Assembly (NCBI GenBank): GCA_028015205.1
Contig: CM051518.1
Location: 53,182,372-53,246,371 of the forward strand
Length of the DNA: 64,000 nt
Direction: 5' to 3'
Source of the DNA: Mytilisepta virgata
Lineage: Eukaryota > Mollusca > Bivalvia > Mytilida > Mytilidae
This document shows, one piece after another, positions 47,725 through 60,216 of this stretch (the first letter of the stretch is position 1; each line of letters opens with the position of its first letter). The notes below the pieces were generated by a model, which did not search any database, was not told the origin of the DNA, and worked only from the letters and a program-made list of their open reading frames with translations. The translations under genes were made by a program, and so were the position numbers.

Positions 47725-48249
47725 TTAATCATAATTTGAAAATATATTTAACACCATCATGATATATAATACATGCGTCGAAATAACTGGTGGTGTGGAA
47801 AAGTCGAAAAATTAGGAAAGACGCGAAAAATAATTCATATAGGACCAAAACCGAACAACTCAGAAAGTCTACGCGATAGGAAAAAACAAATGCTATGTAC
47901 GTAAAGAATTGAATTTATTTTTTCCTTTGTTTCGCTCATCCAAAAATAAAGATATTCTTAAATAACAACAAACACATAAGTGCGGATGAGATGCACAACA
48001 AACAACTTCGACAAAAACAAAGGAAAAAGCACAACAAGACGAGCAGTTTGTAGGATAAAGCTTCCTGAATGTACAAATCTTTCGACTTGTCACATCTCCA
48101 TCGACCATCGGCCATGCTGTAGCGCCAAAACTCCTTAAACTATGATCTGTCTCAACCTACATCTTGTAAAACTTTTAGAACTATTTCTCTAGCTCCGGTT
48201 TGTTGACTTTGGAAACTTTGTGAACATTTAATGATTTATAAAAAGTCAA
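47725..48249. other. Repeat-derived spacer
   Basis: Contains a third, partial copy (about 47930-47983) of the 'tttcgctcatccaaaaataaagatattctta' segment found at 46145 and 47557. No gene was recognised. A 71-codon minus ORF (47893-48108) crosses this repeat. Confidence 0.5.
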
Positions 48250-49860
48250 ACATCTAAAATAAATTCGTCTGAATTTAAACTCAAACGATTACCAGCAAGA
48301 TTCAATTATCTTTCAAGCATAGTTACGGGGCAAGTATCATTGTCGGTTCTCGCTATAATTTCTACGTTGCATTTTCTGTAAATATCCGTTTTACTTTTAG
48401 TAAATGAATTTCAACATGTGAATCAAAAATAATTATATCCTTTCCTTGAATATGTGAAATTTTATCAAATCGTAAATCTGCATAACCTAGAAACTGCAAA
48501 CTCGTAAATCTGGTAATGAATTCCTCGTGCCGAACTTCGCAACAACCTCTTTTTTTAAAATACTTGTAGTTATCGGCTCTTTTTCTTTAGTGGCTTTGAC
48601 AGGATTCTTTTCCCACCTTCTACGATAAGTTTTAATAAATTATCTTCACATATTTCTTTATACAAGTTTATCTGGCGCTCCCATTTAATAGCGAAAAAAG
48701 AAGCGTCCAAAACACTCCGATTGGATTAAAAATTCAAATAAACAGATATAGAAACAACCGCAGCCGCGGGAGAACAGACAAAGAGTAATTGTACACCACT
48801 TCTTGAACTTCTTGAAATATAAATTGTACTGTTTTGTCAGATCGCACTTAAAAAAATCCGGAGGGCTAAACATACTGGGCGTAATCTTTGACAAAAGGCT
48901 TGAATGAATGACTCTCAATTGACCACAATAAAGGACACGTAGGTATGACTAATGTTCCTTGACCTTAACAGACATTCATGTGCAAAATTGACCTCATGAT
49001 CAAATGAATTGGCGGAACACTCCAACAGTTATAAATGGACCAATCAAAAGCAAGAGCGTTTACGCCTGCTGTACCTGGACACCAGTAGGCAGAAAAGAAC
49101 AAAGGCAATTTATGATTGTTAAAATCGGCAAAATTTCGCATTGGAAAGGTCCCCAACTACGATTGAAATAGTCAAAATAGATATCCTATACTGACCAATC
49201 ATTAAAATCAAAACATTTGCTGTAGTAATCTGCAAGTTGATTTTCCTCACGAGGGAACCACTCGACCTCTAAAGAAATGAAGATAACGACACAAAATTTG
49301 AAAATACTAGTAGCTTAACTGTTCAAATCAAACATCATGCTTCCAGATTGAATAATGCTAACTATATTTTGATTATCTGTGTAAAGTTTCACCAAACAAT
49401 TTCTAAAATCTTACAATAAAGATTTTAAAGTGAAATGAACTGCGTAAAGTTCTTTGAAAGTACAACTTTTACTTGCCTCGTCAGAAGTCCAAATTTTGTG
49501 TACAACTTTATAATTAGTCTCAGTTGCAAATCCCGAACAAGTGAACCTACTAGCATCTGTAAAAACTTATCTTATCCGGTATCTTATTGATAACAAGTAA
49601 ACGCTTAGCTAGTAACCTCTGACAATTAAAAAAAAAATCAATCTCTTTCAATGCATTTTCGTTTAAAATAACTTTTTGGTCCCAAAATTCCCTTGTAGCA
49701 ATAATCATAAGTAACTTACGGCTCACTATACGAGGGATGGAAGTTTCGGACAGAATGACGAACGGACAAAGTGATTCCAGTATACCACCACTCTTGCGAC
49801 TGGGATATAATACAGATATTAATGCACTACTAAATTTTTTAAATATTGATTCCTCCAAAT
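48250..49860 (-). pseudogene. Decayed DIRS-type retrotransposon: RNase H and tyrosine recombinase remnants
   Basis: Read on the minus strand. About 49858-49560 is the spacer upstream of RNase H. A catalytic FTDAS lies at 49564-49550, followed by TSDEASKSCTFKELYAVHF, YTDNQNIVSII and EVEWFPREENQLADYYSK. About 49170-48965 is the WGP, then FADFNNHKLP, FSAYWCPGTAG and VPPIHLIMRSI region. About 48900-48300 is the recombinase, with FFAIKWERQINLY-like and KEKEPITTSILKK blocks and TKSKTDIYRKCN, IIARTDNDTCPVTMLER. The order RNase H then tyrosine recombinase is diagnostic of DIRS-like elements, which integrate with a recombinase rather than a DDE integrase. At least four frameshifts and several stops make it dead. 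No clear reverse transcriptase upstream; the conserved C-terminal R-H-R-Y recombinase box was not found. Confidence 0.85.
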
Positions 49861-50284
49861 CACATCTCGTTCCTCCAAGTCACAACAGGTCTCTCTCAGT
49901 CACAGCATTGCACTAAATGTCCGTATATGTTGGCAATTCAAAGACTTTGGTTAATTAAAGGTGACTTGAATGTTTAGTCAGCAAATAGATTCCTTTTGAA
50001 TAAAAACAACTGATCCAGAAACAACCATTTCGCTCCGGAAAACACGATTTGAAATTCCGTCTGCGGCATGAAACACTCAACTTTTGTCTGCCAAAAGTTG
50101 TAGCGCCAACATAATATTACAGATCTAAACACGCTGTTAATATGTGACAGGGAAATTGTTAAAGGGTATGATGACATTGTTAGAATTTTCATATTCTCTT
50201 TAAAAACCTCATACGGGACCATACATGTACTACCTAAATGCAAAAGGTCGCGTAAATGGTTTCCTCTAAACGTTTTTCTTTCAC

Positions 50285-50472
50285 AGCATTTGGCTGTGAC
50301 TTAGAGCGATTGGTGGCCGTGAATAAATGTCCTTCCATAGATGCTTCAAACCAAGTTTCAGTTCATTTGGCCTAGAGGTTTCAGAGGAGAAGATCAAAAT
50401 GTAAAAGTTTACGGACGGACGGACGGACAGACAACGGACGCCAAGTGATGACAAAGGCCAGGTGAGCTAAAA
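50285..50472 (+). repeat. End fragment of the 'aggtgagct' element family
   Basis: cctagaggtttcagaggagaagat, aaagtttacggacggacgg and gacaaaggccaggtgagcta match the ends of the elements at 61.4-62.4 and 54.3 kb. Confidence 0.6.
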
Positions 50473-52500
50473 AAACATAACCACATCTTAAAAATATGGT
50501 TCAATAATAGTTCATTGACAGGGGTTGTTATTGCTAAAATGAAATTTCTCTTGTATATGCTGTCATACTGACCGTTGACATTTGAAAGACAAGGAAACCT
50601 TTAAAGCGATATAGACACAATTTGAAGCGTTGGTAAGAATATTTTTTCCACTTGACATTAGCTCTTTGTTTGCCCTACACTAAGGTCAATGTGATAGTAT
50701 GGAACAACCTCATTATGCGGTGGCGGGCAAGGAATGATTGGTTTTAAAAAAGAGGCTAAAATCTAGGCTCGTGAATGACGCGATAAAAAATCCACGTTGC
50801 AAGATCACTTCCTTGCCTACCATGCCCCAAAATCAAATGGTTTCTCATGTTATTTTAAAGTCTTGACTCCCAGAATTATTTGGCAAAAGACCAGTTGAGG
50901 CCAATTCAATAGAAGTTCTCAATTGACTCTGAACTTTTATTTTAAAGAAAAATATATTTGGAGAAAAACGACTGTTGCAGTTGAAAAGACACACAGTACA
51001 TAAAAACACAAAATATACGTTGCAAGAATATCTTTTGCCGCCGTCTTAAATTAAAAAATGACTATAAAGATATGATAAAAGATGGATCATGTTCAGAGAT
51101 TCTTAAAAATTTATAATTTACATTTAAGGAATGACGTTATTCAAAATTGTGGTTCCTAGCAAGGAAACTATATACATTTCTATCAATATACCTCTTCTAA
51201 AGTCATTTTTGGAAAGTTTTTTTTAAGTATTAACTACACATAAAAACATAACCAAATCTAACAAATATGGTTCCATAGTTTATTAACAGGAAATTTAAGT
51301 TCTTTTTTTTTTGGTGTTCTGTGGGCGAAGCCCTTCATATGCTGTCATATTGATCGTTGACATTTGAAAGACAAGGAAACCTTTAAAGCAATATAAACAC
51401 AATTTGAAGCGTTGGTATGAATATTTTTTCCACTTGACATTAGCTCTTTGTTTGCCCTACACTAAAGTCAATGTGACAGTATGGAACAACCTTATTAAGG
51501 GCAAGAAGGATTGGTTTTTAAAAAGAGGCTAAAATCTAGGCTCGTGAATGACGCGAAAAAAAATCCAGTTTGCAAGATCACTTCCTTGCCTACCCTGACC
51601 AATAAATCAATGTTTCTCGTTATTTTAAAGTCTTGACTCCCAGAATTATTTGGCAAAAAGACCAGTTGGGGCCAATTCAATAGAAGTTCTCAATTGACTC
51701 TCTGTACTTTCATTTTAAAGAAAGATATATTTGGAGAAAAACGACTGTTGCAGTTGAAAAGACACACAGTACATAAAAACACAAAAAATACGTTGCAAGA
51801 ATATTTTTTGCCGCCGTCTAAAATTAAAAAATGACAATAACGATATAGCAAAGACGGATCATTTTTAAATCTTAAAAATTTATATAATTTACATTTAAAG
51901 AATTTATTCAAAATTGTGGTTCCTAACAAGGAAACTATGCACATTTCTATCAATATACCTCTTCGAAAGTCATTTTTGGAAAGTTTTTTTTAAGTATTTA
52001 CGACACATATTTAAACATAACCAAATCTAACAAATATGGTTCCATAGTTCATTGACAGGAAATCTAGGTTCTTTTTTGGTGTTCTGTTAGCGAAGCCCTT
52101 CATATGCTGTCATATTGACCGTTAACATTTGAAAGACAAGGATACCTTTAAAGCGATATAAACACAATTTGCAGTTTTGGTATGAATCTTTATTTTCACT
52201 CAACATTAGCTTTGTCCTACACTACACAAAAGTAATTGTGATAACATTGAACTTTTTTTTTCGTATGCCAGGATTTTTTTTTAAAGGAGGCTTAAAATGT
52301 AGGTTCATGTCCGCCGTTAAAAAAATTTTGACTTTGCAAGATAACTTGCCTCCATTTTCGCAAAAAATCAAATGGTTTCTAATATTGATATAAAGGCTAG
52401 ACTCCTAAATACTTTTTAAAGAGGATCACTTAAGGATCTTCCATAGAAAATTGTTCTCAGTTGACTCTGTACTTTCAGGAGAAGGTTTCTAAATATTATT
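50473..52500. repeat. Tandem array, period about 770 bp, nearly three units
   Basis: Units start with acataacca(c/a)atct..aaatatggtt near 50474, 51244 and 52014, all about 770 bp apart. Shared landmarks include tatgctgtcatattgaccgt, catttgaaagacaagg, ttccacttgacattagctctttg and ctcgtgaatgacgcga. Units 1 and 2 are close; unit 3 is more diverged and decays after about 52240. Open frames inside are short and not conserved in position. Confidence 0.85.
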
Positions 52501-53400
52501 GTTGCTTATTTTTATATTTTGAGTGACTGCAGCAATTTAATCCAAGATCCAGAACTTGGACACAGTTTTGAAAGGAGGACACCTAAGGGCAATTCGCCAA
52601 AATTTGGTCTCAATTTCAGTGAAGAATATTTATTAATATGTTTTATTAATTTTTCAGATTAGCCTTAATAGTTTAAGGTCCCTACAATCCACTGTTAAGG
52701 TTCATTTTAATTACCACATTACTTATATATGAGAATCTTTGTCTTTTTTGGTAACAATTGCCAATGTTGGTATTACTTCTGATTTTATTTTCGGACACAT
52801 TTCTGAAAGGGAACTGCCCTAGGATCATTCCATAGTAGTTTGGACTCAATTGCCTTATAGTGTTAGAGGAAAGGATTTCCAAAAAAAATAAATTTCGCGA
52901 ACATTATTTTTTTTTGCGGAAATATTCAGAGGAAAAAACTTTTAAATACCTTTTTTCAGGATTTCACTATTTTTAGTTACAGCAGCCATATTGGTACTTA
53001 TTCCGTACACCCGATCACAGGTTTGAAAGGGCACCCCCTCTAAGGATTATACCACCAATGTTTGATCCCAATTTGCTCAAGAAGTTCCACAGCAGATGAT
53101 TTTTAAATATTACGTTGCTGATTTTAGTGTTTAGTAACAACAGCTATATTGGTCCAAGGTCCGGGCCCGGCGATACAGTGAACCTCCCAAAGATCTTAAT
53201 CGCCTCATTATTTTCTGATTCTTTTAATATTTTTGGTGATATTTATTGGAGGCCGAGAATAGAATATCTGACAAAATTTTGAGATGGGACCATCTCCACC
53301 AATTTCTTTCCCAATTGGCCAAATGGTTTCAGTGGAGAAGATTTTTAATTCAAACTTTTAGCCGGAAGACGGATATGGTGATGGCATGAACTAAAAAGAA
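52500..53400. repeat. Degenerate tandem repeats, about 200-270 bp period
   Basis: Repeated order: 'agca(g)cca..ttggt', 'gtttgaaaggg..acc', 'cctaaggatcatt', 'tttgg(t/a)ctcaattt', 'gaggagaagattt'. It ends near 53399 with 'gcatgaactaaaa', like the end of the aggtgagct family. Confidence 0.5.
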
Positions 53401-54310
53401 CACCACTGATAATTTCCCTTTCATTTTCAAATCTGAATTATAAAAACGAAAATAAAATCTGCTGCTATGAATTCAAAATATTACTTGCTATAAAATCTAG
53501 ATTATTTAGTTTATTCTGAGAAGAAACACCTGATGCCAGTATTAACAAGACTACTAAAATAGTTCACCATCGAAGACAAATGCCAGCATGAAAATTGCAA
53601 AAACAATAGAATATGTATAAAATCAGTTTAATAGTTGTTCTTTCAGTCAGTTTGAAGTTGTTTTATCTCTAGTAAGATCATCATAAAAAATTAGTTCTAT
53701 CTGAACTGAGTTAATAATTCAAACGAACCGGTAGATATTTAACTTCATTTCTAAAACCCTTTTACATATATAAGCAATGAATTCTCATAAACAGTTGAAA
53801 AGGACAACATATATACAAATAGTCGTCGTAGTAAGAGAAACACATGTATTATGGCTGATTAAATTAATGAACATTCTTATTACAATTTCATGTTATTTCT
53901 TTTTTAATAAATATTTATATTTTGCAACATGAAAGAAGGTTATTGGTGGACACAAAATCGCTATATATAATTGGCAAAAGATCAACTTTTATTGAGACTA
54001 CAATCAACCCGGAGAAAAATATTTCGCCCCAATTAAAGTTCAGATCGACCCCAACCGCCGGAAATGTTTATAACTTGACAAATGTGTTATGGGAGGACAC
54101 CACTTCAAGGTTTATAAATAAAGTGTACATATTTTCTAATAAATGTGTTTGTTCCAAGCCAAGAATCATTTCAACAGTGGATGTCTCTACTTTCTTAAAC
54201 GTTTGAAAATTCCCCATAATCTTCTTTTGAGGATTTATTTGTAACCTTGTTATTATGTATTGTGTTTTTATCGTTGCAATATTTCGTGGAGCATATATGG
54301 TGCTTCTTTT
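53401..54310. other. AT-rich spacer
   Basis: No gene or repeat was recognised with confidence. A 94-codon plus ORF (53922-54206) has ordinary composition but no match I know and no splice context. Confidence 0.5.
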
Positions 54311-56257
54311 TAGCTCACTGGCCTAAAAGGCCATGTGAGCTATTGCCATCACTTTGCGTCCGTGGTCCGTCGTCGTCCGTCGTCTTTCGTCCGTCCGTCC
54401 GTCCATTAACTTTTCACATTTCAATATTCTTCTCCAAAACCCCATGGCCAATTGAAACCAAACTTGGTGGGAATGTTTATTGGATGGTCCTCTACAAAGT
54501 TTATGTTTTTGGTTCTGATCCAAAATTCAACATGGCCGCCCTGGCCTTTTATGCACTCTGATTGGTTGAAATTTAAAAAATCTTCTTCTCTGAAACTACA
54601 AAAGCAAATGAATTGTTATATTGTCCTCTACAAAGTGTATGTTTTTGTGCCGATCTGAAATCCAAGATGGCCGCCACCATGGGACACATTTAACATAGGA
54701 TCCTAAGGGAAATACATACATACATCTTCTTGTCATAAACCGTGGGACAGATGGAAGTATTATTATGCCTGAATGATCAGATAATGGTCCCTAACGAAAT
54801 GGATGTTTTTGGTGCCGATCAGAAATTAAAAAACATGGCTGCCCTGGCCATTTATGCACTCTGATTGGCTGAAATTTAAAAAAATTTCTTCTCTGAAACT
54901 ACAAAAGCAATTGAATTGTTATATTGCAGGAATGATCCTTACATGGTCCTCTACAAAATGTATGTTTTTTTTTGTTTTTTTGTGTTGATCTGAAATCCAA
55001 GATGGCCGCCACCACGGGATACATTTAACATAGGATCCTATGGGATATACATACAAACATCTTCTTGTCAGAAACCGTCTGAAACTGTCTGAAATTCAGT
55101 ATGGCTGCCAGTGTCAACTATGCACTCTGCCAGTGTCAACTATGCTCCCCATTCCATTTATGCACTCTGATTGGCTGAAATTTAAATATCTTCTTCTCTG
55201 AAACTACAAAAGCAATTGAATTGTTATATTGCAGGAATGATCCTTACATGTACCTCTATAAAGTTATGTTTTTTGTGCCGATCTGAAATCCAAGATGGCC
55301 GCCACCAACTTGATACATTTAACGTAGGATCCTATGGCAAATACATACAAACATCTTCTTGTCAGAAACCGTTTGACAGATGGAAGTAATATTATGCCTG
55401 AATGATCAGATAATGTTCCCTAATAAAATCAGTATGGCTGCCAGTGTCAACTATGCACTCTGATTGGCAGAAATTTCAAAAATCTTTTTCTCTGAAACTA
55501 CAAAAGCAATTGAATTGTTACATTGCAGGAATGATCCTTACATGGTCCTCTACCAACTTTATGTTTTTCATGCCAATATGAAATCCAAGATGTCTGAAAC
55601 TACACAGCCAGTTGGAACCAAACTTGGTAGAAATGGTCCTTGGTCCTCTGTCAGAATTGTTTCCGATGACACAGAATGTCAACAAAGATGGCCCCACAGC
55701 CGAACTTAGTTAAAAAAAGGACCCTATGGGAAAATTCAGTAAAAAATCTTCTTGTTTGAAACCACTTAGCTAATTGGAACCAAACTTGGCAGAAATGGTC
55801 CTTAGGCGGTCCTTTTTCAGAAGTATGTTCTATGTCCCGGAATGACAACAAAGATGGTCGTCACAGCTGAACTTAGTTTAACGTAGTACACTTTGGGAAA
55901 ATTCATTAAAAAATATTCTGATCTGAGACCAATTGGCCAATTGGGACCAGACTTGGCAACAATGGACATTACATGTTCCCCTTTCGTAATTGTGTCCGCT
56001 GACCTGGCCTGTAAATCAAGATGGCCAGCAAAGCTGAACATAGTTTAACATAGGACTCTATGGGAAAATTTAATTTGCAGTCACCATACCTTAACCTTGG
56101 CCATTTGGACACTAAACTACTACCAGCAATGGTATCTTTCAGAATTGTGTTTGATAACCTTGAATGTCAACCAAGATGGACACCATACCCTAACTTTGTT
56201 TAACATTGAATCTATGGGAAATCCAGGTGAGCGATACAAGCTCTTAAGAGCCTCTAG
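54311..56257 (+). mobile_element. Composite non-autonomous element with hairpin start, CTAG end and internal tandem repeats
   Basis: Starts with a palindrome (54311-54342, tagctcac t ggcc taaaa ggcc at gtgagcta) followed by a gtccgtcg-rich stretch. Internally, about four units of 300 bp (tatgcactctgattggctga at about 54551, 54856, 55157, 55454) are followed by shorter units with 'accaaacttgg' and 'aagatgg'. It ends aaatccaggtgagcgataca, the palindrome gctcttaagagc, cct, CTAG (56254-56257), then T. The hairpin+CTAG|T end resembles a Helitron 3' end. The left end belongs to the agctcacct family, so this may be nested or chimeric. Confidence 0.65.
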
Positions 56258-56889
56258 TGTATATAAGCTATGGTTTATTGAAGATTGAAGACAGACATAA
56301 CGATGACAGCAAGGTCTGTTAGTTATACACATATTCGTGGGATTTCTTTTAAATAACGCGTACCCTACATCTTTCCATATTTGTAATAAAAATACACATG
56401 TACCTTAAAACTCGTTTCCATTCATTGAAAACAGTATCACGGCACCATCTGCTTATTGAGTTATATTTTTCAACTTATTCGCTAGACAAACATAATTATT
56501 TGAAAATACTCGAACATATTACCCATTAATTTCTTATTTCTGAATGGTACATATGGATCTTTTACAACATAAATCCTATGCATAAGTTATAAAAATTTAT
56601 GGGTCACTATAAAAAAGTTATTTTCAGGTAAGATGTAATCTATTACGTTCTTTGTATTTTATTTTTTCTTTTCCAATTAACTAGAGATTATTCTCTAGAA
56701 ATTGTCCCCTGTAAAAATCTTTACCCTTCCGAAAAATTATTCTATTTTTATTTGGCCTCCATGTGCTGGTCATTTTAAAACCGTTTGTGAGTTCGTATTT
56801 TTATTTAGCTTTTTAATGAAACGATATCTTTTGTTTCACACAAAATTATCATTTACTGAGTTAACCTTCCATCTGTGGTTTGTTTGTAT
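56258..56889. other. AT-rich spacer
   Basis: No recognised feature. Confidence 0.5.
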
Positions 56890-56973
56890 TGTGTTAGTTT
56901 TTTGTTTTTTTGTTTTTTTGTTTTGTTTTTTTTTGTTTTGTTTTTTTTGTTTTGTTTTGTTTTTTTTTTGGGG
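56890..56973. repeat. T-rich (TTTTG)n tract followed by a G run
   Basis: Alternating runs of T and single G, ending in a run of about nine G. The 107-codon ORF crossing it is an artefact (FCFFVFLFCFF...). Confidence 0.9.
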
Positions 56974-57128
56974 GGGGGTATTGAATACAAGTGACCATTT
57001 TCCTTATTTTTTTAAACTTTTTTGAAGGGGGTATTGAATACAAGTGACCATTTTCTTTATTTTTTTAAACTTTTTTGAAGGGGGTATTGAATACAAGTGA
57101 CCATTTTCTTTATTTTTTTAAACTTTTA
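56974..57128. repeat. Minisatellite, three units of 53 bp
   Basis: gggggtattgaatacaagtg, accattttctttatttttt begins at 56974, 57027 and 57080. Units are virtually identical, so the array is young and probably length-variable. Confidence 0.93.
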
Positions 57129-58699
57129 TCCTTCAAGCGAGCCGATAGATACATGTTGTCAATTGTTGACAGTCGCCTTTGCACCGAGTAAGCCATTTGT
57201 ACAACAGACTAGTCTAGTTATTTTTTGCAACAAATAAAACATAGTTTCTTGGCTTCCTAGTCTACATCATAAATCAATCTTTTTGAGTCTATATGTAGAA
57301 ATATTAAGTAGGGATACTAACTAGTTTTCTGTCTGTTAGATAGTGTCATTAGGTCTCTGGACATTTCAGATTGACCATAATACGTTATTAATGACAGCAC
57401 TTTAATTATTTGTTGTCAATGTTAATGTATGCTTAATGAAACAACATCTTCGGAATTATTTCAGTTGATAGGAAATAATTGGCTTTTCGAATTACTACTA
57501 TTTATATATTTCTTTGAAGTGGTAAGAAATTCTTTCTATGATCAGCCTACATAAAAATTAAGAACAAGTCCTCAAAATTCACGCCACAAAAAGTCAACAA
57601 TATTCCAATATTCGTGCACTAGAAATATATATCCCGTGATTGCAGTTTTGATGGATATTTTGGAGATTTCGTCAAATCACGTCTCATAAATTGCGTTTAC
57701 GACAGGAATTAATTAACTCAGAGAAAAATACTAAAATGTAAAACCAAGAACAAGTAACGTGAACTCTATGAAATTTGTGACAACATTTTCGGGTTTTTAA
57801 GACAGGTATGCAATGCCAATATACTCCAGTCACATTCAAAAGAACTATTGTTGCAAGGTCAACCTGTTTTGTTTTATGACCATATATTTTTATACCGATT
57901 TACTGCAGTTTGTCAGTCATCCCTTAGAGTAAAATTCAAACATACTGTCTCTTTAGCTCAGGGTATGTTTTGAGATACATTTGTATCAAAGTAACAACAA
58001 TTGTGCAGGACAATTCCTTCCATGTTGGGTCATGTTTGTCTCATTCTTCTTGTTCAACATAATGAAACTGCTAGGTGAACGGCTCATATAAATCAACACC
58101 AAGTGAGTTTAGAAAGGAAATTTGAAAAACTTCTTTTTAAATTTTGCAATTCCAAGATTTTCTCGAGTCAGTTAATAGTATAAATTTCATATTACTTACA
58201 TGACTTATTTGATCTGCCGAAACTTATACTAATCCCTTTGCACTTGACCGATGTCCACAGAGAAGTCTGTAGTGATAAACGTTTCAGTTTCACTTATAGG
58301 CACTTATTTTAATCGGCATTTGGCGGACCAACCTCGTTTATCAACAACATTCTCACAAATGGTCAACAGGGCGTCGCAATTTTCAACCGGGGTTCAGGTT
58401 AATGAAGCTATCTTAAAATTTGTCCTAAAATATGTCCTCTGATCATTTTAAAGACCATCTTAAGACTGTCTTATGACTGTAAATAAAAGCTGCCGTAGAA
58501 TGGTCTTAGTTATGTTATACTAAACAAAGATAAAGATGCTATGTAACAGCGTGTTAGAATATCTAAATGATAAGTATTTTTTAAGACCTACTGTGTAGTT
58601 ACATGTAAATCATTTTACGGTTATATAAAAAATTTGATAAGTTGACTCTTTGTTTTACACATAAGTTAATCTGACAATCAGTCGAAAGTATTAAACTAA
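57129..58699. other. AT-rich spacer
   Basis: No gene established. An open segment at 58297-58398 (+) has a splice-like setting but is unrecognised; see rejected items. Confidence 0.5.
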
Positions 58700-59340
58700 C
58701 TAGAGGGTCCATGGAACCTGTATCGCTCACCTGGATTTACCTTGCCCACCTTCAGAAGAACTGGTAGTCATACTCGTTGGTTGTTGGTGCGAGGTACGAG
58801 TGTCTGATGAAAACTTATTGCAGTTATGTTTGGCTTAATATGGTTTTTAAGTGAATTTTCCCATATGGGGCATGATAAATTAAGGTTTGCTATGGCGGCC
58901 ATCTTGGTAGACAGTCCGGATCATCGGACACAATTCTGATAGAGGACCATTTCTGCCAAGTCTGGTTCCAACTGTCCAAGTTGTTTCAGATAAGATTTAT
59001 TAATGAATTTTGCCATAGGGTCTTATGTTAAGCTTTGTGAAGACTTAGTTCTTCTTAGGCAGCCTTTTGGATTTTCGATCGAGCCAAAGTAACAACACTT
59101 GTTACGGACCGTTTATATTGAAGTTCAGTCAATCAGAAATTACAATAGGCTCTGGTGGCCATTTTTCTTGACCAATTGGCACCAAACTAACAATAGTTTG
59201 AAATGTCATTACAAGGAACATCTCTGCCATGTTTCGTCAAATTATGTTCAATCATTCTCAGAAAATCAAAATGTGAAAAGATAGCGGACGGTTGACGGTC
59301 GCCAATATGCACCATGGCCAAATCGATACACCATGCAGCC
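58700..59340 (-). mobile_element. Second copy of the CTAG-ended element (minus orientation, partial)
   Basis: Read on the minus strand it ends aaatccaggtgagcgataca, then ggttccatgg, accct, CTAG (58703-58700) and T, sharing a 20-bp block and the 3' architecture of 56221-56257. Inside are aagatgg/'atggcggccatcttgg' and 'ccaagtctggttccaactgtcc' blocks of the same repeat type. The upper boundary is uncertain. Confidence 0.6.
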
Positions 59341-59960
59341 TGTAAAAAATTGTAAATGAAATTCCTCAGATTGACGTGCTAATATACCCCACTCGCTACC
59401 CATCAATCAAAATGTGAAGAAAGTCCACCGAAAGTAAAATGAACAGTTGCACACACAAGATGTTGGTATCCCAAACATCTTATTTCGAAAGGGCTATTAA
59501 ACCTAGATACTAAGTATGAAAAAATCTGCCAAAAGATGAATGGTTACTGCTTACACAAGACAGACAGTCAATGGGTCTGAAAAGGGTTATTACTCTTGCA
59601 AAAATCAATCAACCCTGAAATGGGTAAAATATGCACATTTAACAGTTGTACCCAACCATGGTACCAAATGAGCAAAATCTGTCAAAAGTTGCGTACACAA
59701 GATATTTAGACAAGATATGAGAAGGACAATGACTCTTGCAAGAATCGATCTACTGTGAAATCAGTATACTATGCACATCTTCAGGTCTTGGCTTATCATG
59801 ACATTAAATATGAAGAAAATCCACCCAAGATGTATGACTGGTTGCATACGAATGATCTGCAGATGGATGGCTGGAAAGATGAACCAATGGTCAAATGGAT
59901 GAACGCATAGACCAACAGACAAGGATATTCCAGTGTACCCAAATCTCTGTGAGTGGAATT
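59341..59960. repeat. Dispersed repeat with about 190-bp internal tandem units
   Basis: Recurring 'gaaaaaatctgccaaaag / gcaaaatctgtcaaaag / gaaaatccacccaagatg', 'acacaaga', 'attactcttgcaa(a/g)aatc(a/g)atc' and 'ctgtgaaat'. No coding potential. Confidence 0.55.
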
Positions 59961-60072
59961 GTTTATTGTTTAAACGTTATAGATTATCTTCTCTAAACTT
60001 TATTCATTTGAAAATGAAAGAGTTGATAAGATTGCCAAAGAAACCTCTTTTGTTATCCGAACTTTAGGATAA

Positions 60073-60216
60073 AATCTGCAATATATCCTGACTGGAGACT
60101 GTTTCACTGACCTGACTTACAAGCAAGATATATCTTTAGACCGTCATAAGGCATCTGTAACCTGGGTCCACACGCTTCAGTCTGATGAAATAACCATGGA
60201 ACCTATTAAAGTATGT
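60073..60216 (+). other. Short coding-like island of unknown origin
   Basis: 48 open codons with higher GC than the flanks and an ordinary amino-acid mix (includes TGDCFTDLTYK, DISLDRHKASVTW, SDEITMEPIK). It could end in a GTATGT donor at 60211. The only upstream acceptor without an intervening stop is weak, so this may be a gene fragment rather than a live exon. Confidence 0.25.

Noticed and set aside
49974..50243. 89-codon minus ORF just upstream of the DIRS remnant, possibly its reverse transcriptase
   Set aside because: No reverse transcriptase motif was seen in it. It may be part of the element but I cannot support that.
53922..54206. 94-codon plus ORF
   Set aside because: No similarity that I recognise and no splice signals in a consistent frame; kept as spacer.
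58297..58398. Possible plus-strand exon (acceptor ttcacttatag, donor CAG|GTTAAT) with open frame
   Set aside because: The peptide is unrecognised, the other strand is also open over much of it, and no partner exons were found.
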